Below, one piece after another: positions 1-4,619 of a stretch of 7,992 bases of DNA; positions within the stretch are counted from its first letter, which is position 1, and every line of letters begins with the position of its first letter. The DNA comes from an uncultured Clostridia bacterium. GTDB lineage: Bacteria > Bacillota > Clostridia > Oscillospirales > Oscillospiraceae. A model generated the notes under the pieces. The model was not told the DNA's origin. It searched no databases and was given only the letters and a program-made list of their open reading frames with translations. The DNA lies in NCBI GenBank assembly GCA_945910975.1, contig CAMDZY010000077.1, positions 1 through 7,992 of the forward strand, in the 5' to 3' direction. The position numbers and the translations under genes are program-made.

Positions 1-5
1 TAATT

Positions 6-159
6 GCAGCGCAAGGCGCTGCGTGTGCGGCATATGCCGCACAAAAATCAGCGAGCTGATTTTTAATTATAGCTGTAATAACACAAACCTTTTTGCTCCG
101 CAAAAAGTGCGCCGGTGGCGCGAGGTGCGCTTTGCGCACCTGTTTGTGGTTATTATAGC
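6..159. repeat. Dense multi-hairpin intergenic element (left end may be cut by window edge)
   Basis: This gene-free stretch is almost entirely self-complementary. In order it holds a 7-bp hairpin with a 3-nt loop (6-22), a GC-rich palindrome that folds as an 8-bp stem with a 4-nt loop (24-43, core 25-42), a 10-bp perfect hairpin with a 2-nt loop (43-64), and a 17-bp stem (72-88 with 142-159, one bulged G at 149). That long stem encloses three further hairpins at 89-107, 109-121 and 123-141. Neighbouring hairpins touch or nearly touch, and the region has no credible ORF. It lies 3' of spmB. Packing like this suggests either a structured RNA or a dispersed, MITE- or REP-like repeat; the sequence alone does not decide. 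It could also serve as the transcript end for spmAB. The stems are directly visible; the identity is unknown. Confidence 0.75.
72..159. other. Cloverleaf-shaped fold: closing stem plus three abutting hairpins
   Basis: Bases 72-88 pair with 142-159 over 17 pairs, with one G-U pair and one bulged G (149). Inside, three hairpins follow each other with no or one unpaired base between them: 89-96/100-107 (8 bp, loop TCC), 109-113/117-121 (5 bp, loop GGT, with a possible extra T108-G122 wobble) and 123-130/134-141 (8 bp, loop TTT). The result is a near-perfect four-way junction with trinucleotide loops. It is not a tRNA: it has no TTC T-loop, no anticodon-loop geometry and no CCA-adjacent acceptor. 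The strand is undecided because the fold works equally well on either one. Confidence 0.7.
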
Positions 160-183
160 AGAAAGCGGCAGGCAAGTCCAGTA

Positions 184-708
184 TTAAATTGGGAAAAACC
201 ACCGCGCCGTTGCACACGCCATGAAAAAACCGGTTAGATCGGCGCACAGAGCGGCGGGAATTGCATAGCGCGTGTTGCGGATGTGGCAGGAGCCGAAATA
301 GACGGAGATGGTATAAAATGTAGTTTCCGTGCTGCCCAGCATGATGGCTGCGCTTAGACCGATTTGCGAGTCAACGCCGTATACGGTAATCAAGTCCGCA
401 CCAATGGCCAACGCCGCGCTGCCGGAGATCGGGCGAATCAACATCAGCGGCAAAACCTGCGGCGGAATCCCCAAAAATCTGGCGGCAGGGGAGAACCACC
501 GCGCAAGCAAATCGATGGCGCCGGAAGCGCGCAGCATATGATATGCCGACAGCAGCATCACAAGTGACGGTAAAATGGATGCAACGATTTGCAATCCTTC
601 TGTGCCGCCTTCAAGCAGCGTGGCGTAGACATCCTGCTTTTTGCGCAGCGCAACGATAGCGCTCACCAGCATGATGCCGGGAATCAGATAATCGGTCAAG
701 ATACCCAT
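184..708 (-). CDS. spmB: Spore maturation protein B
   Basis: The product is a 174-residue hydrophobic membrane protein of the nucleoside-recognition (Gate) domain family. SpmB acts with SpmA in the mother cell during late sporulation and is needed for proper core dehydration and heat resistance in Bacillus; the transported species is not established. Family hallmarks seen are an LLEGGTEGL segment at 31-39, RPISGSAAL at 92-100 and GSTETTFYTISVYFG at 115-129, the last very like Bacillus SpmB. The length matches the usual ~175 aa. The ATG at 708 is chosen because it aligns with the family N-terminus; an in-frame upstream extension to 879 lies wholly inside spmA and resembles no SpmB. The start overlaps the spmA end by 13 bases and no clear Shine-Dalgarno precedes it, so translation is probably coupled to spmA. 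Confidence 0.93.
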   Translation of the reverse strand: MGILTDYLIPGIMLVSAIVALRKKQDVYATLLEGGTEGLQIVASILPSLVMLLSAYHMLRASGAIDLLARWFSPAARFLGIPPQVLPLMLIRPISGSAALAIGADLITVYGVDSQIGLSAAIMLGSTETTFYTISVYFGSCHIRNTRYAIPAALCADLTGFFMACATARWFFPI

Positions 709-1274
709 CGCTGCAAGAAATAGCACATACCAAGCCCCACCGCCACGGAGCAGATCGAAGTGACCCAAACAGCGGGCAATATCGCAAACGGCTGCGCACT
801 GCCTGCACCTGCGCGGACTGCGGCCACCGTGGTGGGCAGCAGTTGGATGGAGGCGGTGTTCATAACGATCAGACGGCACATTTCATCGGTGGCCTGCGTG
901 CTGTCCGGGGAAGGCTTCATTGCATTCACTGCGCGGATGCCAAGCGGCGTGGCGGCATTGCCCAATCCCAGAAGATTGGCGCACACATTGGCGCACAGCG
1001 GGGCAAAGGCTTCCGGGTTATTGCTGGCGTTCGGATAAAGCCGGTGCAGCACAGGGCGCAGGAAGTGGCTGACGGTGTTGGTGATTCCGGCACGCTCCAT
1101 CAGCTTGGACAGCCCCGACCAAAGGCAGATCGTTCCCGCCAGCGTCAGGCAAAGCGTAACTGCCGACTTTGCGCCCTCCATCAGCGCCCCGGACAGCGCG
1201 GCGGTGTTGCCCTGTATGCCTGCGCAAACCATACTGACAACCAACATCCCTACCCATATGACCGACATTGCCAT
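696..1274 (-). CDS. spmA: Spore maturation protein A
   Basis: The product is a 192-residue integral membrane protein with a nucleoside-recognition (Gate) domain, partner of SpmB in spore core dehydration. The signature LLGLGNAATPLG (101-112) and the MNTASIQLLPTT segment (138-149) are close to Bacillus SpmA, and hydrophobic segments span much of the chain, including residues 3-20, 39-53 and 165-187. The start at 1274 is chosen because GGAGGG (1286-1281 on the minus strand) sits 7 bases upstream and the protein then begins at the family N-terminus (MAMSVIWV). A longer in-frame start at 1349 adds 25 residues unlike SpmA and lacks a ribosome site. A second ATG two codons later (1268) is possible but spaced worse. 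It is the first gene of a two-gene unit with spmB and probably depends on a sporulation sigma factor (see the 1298-1325 site). Confidence 0.94.
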   Translation of the reverse strand: MAMSVIWVGMLVVSMVCAGIQGNTAALSGALMEGAKSAVTLCLTLAGTICLWSGLSKLMERAGITNTVSHFLRPVLHRLYPNASNNPEAFAPLCANVCANLLGLGNAATPLGIRAVNAMKPSPDSTQATDEMCRLIVMNTASIQLLPTTVAAVRAGAGSAQPFAILPAVWVTSICSVAVGLGMCYFLQRWVS

Positions 1275-1297
1275 TGCAATCCCTCCATTTCTGGTCA

Positions 1298-1325
1298 AGC
1301 ATATGCCGGGCGATGTGACAATATG
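1298..1325 (-). promoter_or_regulatory. Candidate sigma-E (mother-cell) promoter for spmAB
   Basis: Reading the minus strand, CATATT (1325-1320) is followed after 14 bases by CATATGCT (1305-1298). This resembles the Bacillus sigma-E pattern (about ATATT, 13-15 bases, CATACA-T), and spmAB belongs to the sigma-E regulon in B. subtilis. Transcription would begin near 1291, leaving a leader of under 20 bases that still contains the spmA ribosome binding site at 1286-1281. The -10 element differs from consensus at two positions. No good sigma-A promoter is seen on this strand here. Confidence 0.4.
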
Positions 1326-1336
1326 CGTTTGCGGGA

Positions 1337-1365
1337 TTGACAAGCGCACGGTTCGCAGCTATAAT
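1337..1365 (+). promoter_or_regulatory. Consensus sigma-A promoter for abrB
   Basis: TTGACA (1337-1342) and TATAAT (1360-1365) are both perfect consensus hexamers, separated by exactly 17 bases. Transcription should start near 1372, giving a leader of about 80 bases before the abrB-like gene. A core promoter this strong usually implies control by a repressor or by events in the leader; AbrB proteins commonly repress their own promoter. Confidence 0.85.
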
Positions 1366-1377
1366 AAGGACTGGTAT

Positions 1378-1414
1378 CAATTGCCGCGCATCTGTGGCAA
1401 TTGACGCGCTTTTT
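1378..1414 (+). promoter_or_regulatory. 5'-leader hairpin with trailing T-run upstream of abrB
   Basis: CAATTGCC (1378-1385) pairs perfectly with GGCAATTG (1396-1403). G-U, C-G and G-U pairs can extend the stem to 11 bp with a 4-nt loop. Six bases further on comes a run of five T (1410-1414). The hairpin begins only about six bases after the predicted transcription start. It may act as a 5'-stabilising stem, an attenuator or a dyad operator. The gap between stem and T-run makes it a weak intrinsic terminator. Confidence 0.45.
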
Positions 1415-1453
1415 CATTCGGCTTTTCCATAATGCCAGAACGGAGGTTCCATA

Positions 1454-1696
1454 ATGAAAGCAAGTGGTATGATTCGCAAGGTGGATGAATTGGGCAGAAT
1501 CGTTCTGCCGGTCGAGCTGCGTCGCGGTCTGGGAATTGAGGACAAGGACGCGCTGGAAATTTTTGTGGACGAGGACAGAATTATTCTGAAAAAATACGAA
1601 TCCACGTGCATCTTCTGCGGCAATCCCCAGCCCGCAGGAGAATTTAAGGGCAAACGAATCTGTGAGGCCTGTATGAAGGCACTGAAAAAAATCTGA
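1454..1696 (+). CDS. abrB: AbrB family transition-state transcriptional regulator with C-terminal zinc ribbon
   Basis: This 80-residue protein starts with a SpoVT/AbrB swapped-hairpin DNA-binding domain (about residues 1-48: KASGMIRKVDELGRIVLPVE, then LGIEDKDALEIFVDEDRIILKKY), closely matching Bacillus AbrB. The C-terminal part replaces the Bacillus tetramerisation region with two CxxC pairs, C52/C55 and C70/C73, a probable zinc ribbon also known from clostridial AbrB proteins. AbrB proteins bind AT-rich, curved promoter DNA and hold stationary-phase and sporulation genes off during growth. GGAGG (1442-1446) lies 7 bases before the ATG, which fixes the start. It has its own perfect promoter and a strong terminator, so it is monocistronic. 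It is transcribed away from spmAB, so binding at its own promoter would also cover the spm promoter. The targets are not visible from sequence. Confidence 0.92.
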   Translation: MKASGMIRKVDELGRIVLPVELRRGLGIEDKDALEIFVDEDRIILKKYESTCIFCGNPQPAGEFKGKRICEACMKALKKI

Positions 1697-1702
1697 CAAA
1701 AC

Positions 1703-1742
1703 AAACTACCTGCTGCGGCCAAGGCTGCGGCGGGTAGTTTTT
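1703..1742 (+). terminator. Strong intrinsic terminator of abrB
   Basis: Bases 1703-1720 pair with 1723-1740 along the whole arm (18 positions, three to four of them G-U), leaving a minimal loop. The hairpin ends in TTTTT (1738-1742). It begins 6 bases after the abrB stop codon and just before the larE promoter, isolating the two transcription units. The long A-rich 5' foot means it could also work on the opposite strand. Confidence 0.9.
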
Positions 1743-1744
1743 GC

Positions 1745-1773
1745 TTGATTTCTTGACGATCTGCGATTATAAT
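1745..1773 (+). promoter_or_regulatory. Sigma-A promoter of the larEBC operon
   Basis: TTGATT (1745-1750), a 17-base spacer and TATAAT (1768-1773) form a good vegetative promoter directly after the abrB terminator. The nearer TTGACG (1753-1758) lies only 9 bases from the -10 and cannot serve as the -35. Transcription would start near 1780, about 25 bases before the larE start codon. Confidence 0.7.
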
Positions 1774-1804
1774 AAAGAATAATAACAGTCAATGGAGAGA
1801 AACC

Positions 1805-2551
1805 ATGCAGTTACAGCATTTTTTTGCAGAGCATCCAAAGGCGGCGATCGCATTTTCCGGCGGCGTAGATTCGGCGTATTTATTGTATGCAGCGTTGCAA
1901 AGTGGCGCGGAGGTCTGCGCCTATTATGTGAAATCAGCGTTTCAACCGGGATTTGAATTGCAGGACGCCAAACGGCTGACACAACAGCTTGGCGCGCCGC
2001 TGCGCATTCTGCCGGTGGATATTCTGATGAATCAAACGGTGTGCAGCAATCCGGCCAATCGTTGCTATTTCTGCAAGAAAGAAATCTTCACCGCCATTGC
2101 AGACGCGGCAAAGCAGGATGGATTCTCTCTTTTGTTGGATGGAACAAACGCGTCAGACGATGCGCTTGACCGGCCTGGAATGCGCGCTTTGCAGGAACTT
2201 TCCGTGCGTTCTCCGCTCCGGGAATGTGGGCTGACGAAGCAGCACATTCGCGAATTGTCCCGGCAGGCCGGCCTTTTTACATGGAACAAGCCGGCATATG
2301 CCTGCCTTGCCACGCGGATTCCCACGGGTACGGAGATAACGGCGCAAAAACTTGCGGTCACGCAGACAGCGGAGGATTTTTTGTCACGGCTTGGCTTCTC
2401 GGATTTTCGGGTACGCCTGCTGGGTGAGGATGCAAAGCTACAGGTTCGCGCGGAGCAGCTGCCGCTGCTTTTGACCCACAGGGAGGAGATTGTGGCCAAA
2501 TTAAAATCTCTGTATGCACATGTTTTGCTGGATTTGGAGGTGCGCGTATGA
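1805..2551 (+). CDS. larE: ATP-dependent sacrificial sulfur transferase LarE (NPN cofactor synthesis)
   Basis: LarE adenylates the two carboxylates of pyridinium-3,5-biscarboxylate mononucleotide and replaces them with thiocarboxylates, in the known L. plantarum enzyme by giving up the sulfur of its own cysteine. The 248-residue protein has the PP-loop ATP-binding motif SGGVDS (18-23), the NRCYFCKKEIF segment (86-96), LDGTNASD (111-118) and the conserved KPAYACLATRIPTG block (162-175). C167 in that block corresponds in position to the sacrificial cysteine; no cysteine follows it, which argues against the three-cysteine Fe-S type. GGAGAG (1794-1799) precedes the ATG. It is the first gene of larEBC and overlaps larB by an ATGA. 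It resembles ExsB/NadE-type PP-loop enzymes, but the neighbours settle the assignment. Confidence 0.93.
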   Translation: MQLQHFFAEHPKAAIAFSGGVDSAYLLYAALQSGAEVCAYYVKSAFQPGFELQDAKRLTQQLGAPLRILPVDILMNQTVCSNPANRCYFCKKEIFTAIADAAKQDGFSLLLDGTNASDDALDRPGMRALQELSVRSPLRECGLTKQHIRELSRQAGLFTWNKPAYACLATRIPTGTEITAQKLAVTQTAEDFLSRLGFSDFRVRLLGEDAKLQVRAEQLPLLLTHREEIVAKLKSLYAHVLLDLEVRV

Positions 2552-3303
2552 GCGATTCGGCCAGAACGATTTTGGAGAAGGTACAAGCCGGCCAGATGAC
2601 AGTGGATGAAGCACTGTTACAAATTAAAAAGGAGCCGTTTGCCGATATCGGCTATGCTAAGGTCGATTTGCACCGAAAAATTCGTCAGGGGACGGCGGAG
2701 GTCATCTATGGAGCCGGTAAGACGCCGGAGCAAATCATTGGCATTTTAAATACAATGCTACAAAACGGACAGGAAACCGTCTTGATCACCCGGCTGTCTG
2801 CGGAAGCGGCAGAGCAGATTCAAGAGGTAGCTCCGATTACATACAATGCGCAGGCGCGTGTGGCGATCCTCGGCGCGATGCCGGAGCCGGACGGAATTGG
2901 AAAAATCGTTGTAGCAACGGCCGGAACCAGCGATATCCCGGTTGCAGAGGAAGCGGCGCTGACGGCGCAGGTGCTTGGCAATGAAGTTCAGCGCCTGTAT
3001 GATGTCGGTGTGGCGGGGCTGCATCGCTTGCTTGCCAATTTGGACGGGCTGATGCAGGCCAGCGTGGTCATTGCGATTGCCGGCATGGAGGGAGCGCTCG
3101 CCAGTGTGCTGGGCGGTTTGGTGGATTGTCCGGTGATCGCGGTGCCGACCAGTGTGGGTTACGGCGCCAGCTTCGGCGGCGTTTCGGCGCTGCTTGCCAT
3201 GCTGACCTCCTGCGCGTCCGGCACGGCGGTGGTCAATATCGACAACGGTTTTGGCGCGGGCTTCCTTGCCAGCCGAATCAACCATATAGGAGAGAAACGA
3301 TGA
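2548..3303 (+). CDS. larB: Pyridinium-3,5-biscarboxylic acid mononucleotide synthase LarB
   Basis: LarB carboxylates the pyridine ring of nicotinic acid adenine dinucleotide at C5 and cleaves the phosphoanhydride, releasing AMP and the dicarboxylated mononucleotide: the first step to the nickel-pincer cofactor. The 251-residue chain has a LarB N-terminal region followed, from about residue 115, by a PurE-like Rossmann domain (VVATAGTSDIPVAEEAA, 131-147; IAGMEGALASVLGGLVDCPVIAVPTS, residues 177-202; GYGASFGGVSALLAMLTSCASG, residues 204-225). C222 matches the cysteine that forms a covalent adduct with the substrate ring in characterised LarB. GGAGG (2536-2540) lies inside the end of larE, 7 bases before the ATG, and the genes overlap by 4 bases, so translation is coupled. 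Its length is usual for the family. Confidence 0.94.
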   Translation: MSDSARTILEKVQAGQMTVDEALLQIKKEPFADIGYAKVDLHRKIRQGTAEVIYGAGKTPEQIIGILNTMLQNGQETVLITRLSAEAAEQIQEVAPITYNAQARVAILGAMPEPDGIGKIVVATAGTSDIPVAEEAALTAQVLGNEVQRLYDVGVAGLHRLLANLDGLMQASVVIAIAGMEGALASVLGGLVDCPVIAVPTSVGYGASFGGVSALLAMLTSCASGTAVVNIDNGFGAGFLASRINHIGEKR

Positions 3304-4469
3304 AGATCTTATATCTTGATTGCAGCATGGGCGCAGCGGGGGATATGCTGGCGGCGGCGCTGCTGGAGCTGCTGCCTGACCCGGAAGCCTTCCTGAATCG
3401 ACTCAACAGCCTTGGAATTCCCCATATTACCTATTGTGCCGAGCCTTCCGTCAAGTGCGGCATCACCGGCACGCACATGGCGGTGCGCGTCCACGGGGAA
3501 GAAGAGGGGGAACACCACCACCATCATCACCATACCGGAACGCAGGATATTGCCGCAATTGTGCAAAAGCTGCCGGTTTCCGCGTCGGTTCGGCAGAATA
3601 TTTTGGCGGTGTATGACCAAATCGCGCAGGCGGAAAGCCATGTGCATGGTGTTCCGGTGTCTGAGATCCATTTTCATGAGGTGGGCAGCATGGACGCTGT
3701 GGCGGATGTCACGGCGGTGTGTATGCTGATGGAGGAGCTGGCACCGGAGCAGGTGATTGCGTCCCCGGTGCACGTGGGCAGCGGGCAGGTGCAGTGCGCA
3801 CATGGAATTTTGCCGGTTCCCGCACCGGCTACGGCGTATCTTCTGCGCGATGTGCCAATTTATGGCGGTCGCATTTCCGGTGAGCTTTGCACGCCCACGG
3901 GTGCAGCACTGCTCAAGCACTTTGTTACGGCGTTTTCGGATTTGCCGGTGATGCAGGTCGAGGCCATCGGCTATGGCTGCGGGAAAAAGGATTTTCCGGC
4001 AGCAAACTGCGTCCGCGCATTGCTTGGCAGAACGCAGGAGCAGTCGGAGGATGTGGTGGAGCTTTCATGCAATTTGGACGACATGACCGCAGAAGAACTC
4101 GCCTTTGCAATGGAACGGCTGTTGGAGGGCGGCGCATTGGATGTGTTCACCGTGCCGATTGGCATGAAAAAATGCAGAGCCGCCACGATGCTTGTTACAT
4201 TATGTAAACCGGACGCGGTGCAAAAAACCATACAACGGATATTCCAACATACAACAACGCTTGGCGTCCGTCAACAGACGCTGCATCGCCATGTATTGCA
4301 GCGTAAAACGCAAGCCCTGCAAACGCCTTTCGGCACAGTGCATCGGAAAGACGCAAGCGGTTTTGGTGTGATGCGCAGCAAATATGAGTATGAAGATTTG
4401 GTGAGAATTGCGCGGGAGCAGAACATGACATTGTACGCCGTGCGCGATTGGCTGGAGGAAAACGCATAG
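3300..4469 (+). CDS. larC: Pyridinium-3,5-bisthiocarboxylic acid mononucleotide nickel insertase LarC (single-frame)
   Basis: LarC is the CTP-dependent cyclometallase that inserts Ni(II) into the thiolated nucleotide, completing NPN. The 389-residue protein shows DCSMGAAGDM near the N-terminus (7-16), a run of seven histidines (72-78) behind an acidic stretch, HFHEVGSMDAVADV (124-137), GELCTPTGAALL (194-205), and the C-terminal half starting around CNLDDMTAEE (257-266) and MKKCRAATML (289-298). The His run probably stores or delivers nickel. In L. plantarum the gene is split into larC1 and larC2, joined by programmed frameshifting; here both halves lie in one frame. The ATG at 3300 overlaps the larB stop (ATGA), with AGGAG at 3288-3292. 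A longer in-frame start at 3126 lies inside larB and adds residues unlike LarC. No strong terminator is evident after it. Confidence 0.94.
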   Translation: MKILYLDCSMGAAGDMLAAALLELLPDPEAFLNRLNSLGIPHITYCAEPSVKCGITGTHMAVRVHGEEEGEHHHHHHHTGTQDIAAIVQKLPVSASVRQNILAVYDQIAQAESHVHGVPVSEIHFHEVGSMDAVADVTAVCMLMEELAPEQVIASPVHVGSGQVQCAHGILPVPAPATAYLLRDVPIYGGRISGELCTPTGAALLKHFVTAFSDLPVMQVEAIGYGCGKKDFPAANCVRALLGRTQEQSEDVVELSCNLDDMTAEELAFAMERLLEGGALDVFTVPIGMKKCRAATMLVTLCKPDAVQKTIQRIFQHTTTLGVRQQTLHRHVLQRKTQALQTPFGTVHRKDASGFGVMRSKYEYEDLVRIAREQNMTLYAVRDWLEENA

Positions 4470-4548
4470 AAAAGCCGCTGAATTTTGGCGATTTTCCCGT
4501 TTTTTCGTGTCGATATTTGTTGGAATGTTACAATTTTTGAAAAAATAG

Positions 4549-4567
4549 CAATTGCCTATAGCAATTG
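4549..4567. promoter_or_regulatory. Hyphenated dyad upstream of arcA, candidate operator
   Basis: CAATTGC (4549-4555) and GCAATTG (4561-4567) are perfect inverted 7-mers around a 5-base centre, typical of a dimeric regulator's site. The dyad covers the proposed -35 hexamer of the arcA promoter, so a bound protein would most likely repress. The cognate regulator cannot be named from sequence. The arms share CAATTGCC/GCAATTG with the hairpin in the abrB leader (1378-1403), which may be chance. Confidence 0.45.
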
Positions 4568-4580
4568 GAGCAATTATATT
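4552..4580 (+). promoter_or_regulatory. Candidate sigma-A promoter of arcA-arcB
   Basis: TTGCCT (4552-4557), a 17-base spacer and TATATT (4575-4580) give a moderate sigma-A promoter with a start near 4587, about 33 bases before the arcA ATG. The region is strongly AT-rich, and other hexamer pairings can be drawn, for example TTGAAA at 4537-4542 with poor spacing, so the exact promoter is uncertain. Confidence 0.45.
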
Positions 4581-4607
4581 GTATATTTGTAAATGTATAA
4601 ATGTATA
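4580..4607 (+). repeat. Tandem imperfect 14-bp repeat in the arcA leader
   Basis: Two adjacent 14-base units (4580-4593 and 4594-4607) agree at 11 of 14 positions. Each contains two TGTA cores 8 bases apart, so TGTA occurs at 4580, 4588, 4594 and 4602. The repeat runs from the proposed -10 region up to the AGGAG ribosome site (4607-4611). It could be a row of regulator half-sites in the early leader, or simply low-complexity AT-rich sequence. Confidence 0.5.
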
Positions 4608-4619
4608 GGAGTTGATCCC

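Noticed and set aside
72..159. Cloverleaf read as a tRNA gene
   Set aside because: The arm lengths and trinucleotide loops do not fit a tRNA; there is no T-loop consensus, no 7-nt anticodon loop and no 7-bp acceptor stem.
709..879. N-terminal extension of spmB
   Set aside because: It lies entirely within spmA in another frame, has no family similarity, and the ATG at 708 matches the SpmB N-terminus.
1275..1349. 25-residue N-terminal extension of spmA
   Set aside because: It has no ribosome binding site, is unlike SpmA, and would run through the proposed promoter; the ATG at 1274 has GGAGGG at good spacing.
1432..1488. Upstream 18-codon ORF overlapping the abrB start
   Set aside because: It has no Shine-Dalgarno sequence before its ATG, and the overlap is explained by the direct repeat that copies the start-codon context.
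1753..1758. TTGACG as the -35 of the larE promoter
   Set aside because: It is only 9 bases from the TATAAT; TTGATT at 1745-1750 has the proper 17-base spacing.
2758..3285. Long antisense ORFs within larB and larC
   Set aside because: They have low-complexity, His/Arg-rich translations with no recognisable domain; they are shadows of the GC-rich sense genes.
3126..3299. Extended N-terminus of larC
   Set aside because: It is inside larB in a different frame and has no LarC similarity; the start at 3300 has AGGAG and the usual MKILYLDCSMGAAGD N-terminus.
4470..4516. Possible terminator after larC
   Set aside because: Only a 4-bp stem (about 4474-4477 with 4486-4489) can be formed, and the T-rich stretch lies well beyond it. 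I cannot support a terminator, so some read-through into arcA is possible.
4593..4619. Nine-residue extension of arcA
   Set aside because: The upstream ATG precedes the AGGAG ribosome site and lies in the tandem repeat; the ATG at 4620 is correctly spaced and fits the family.
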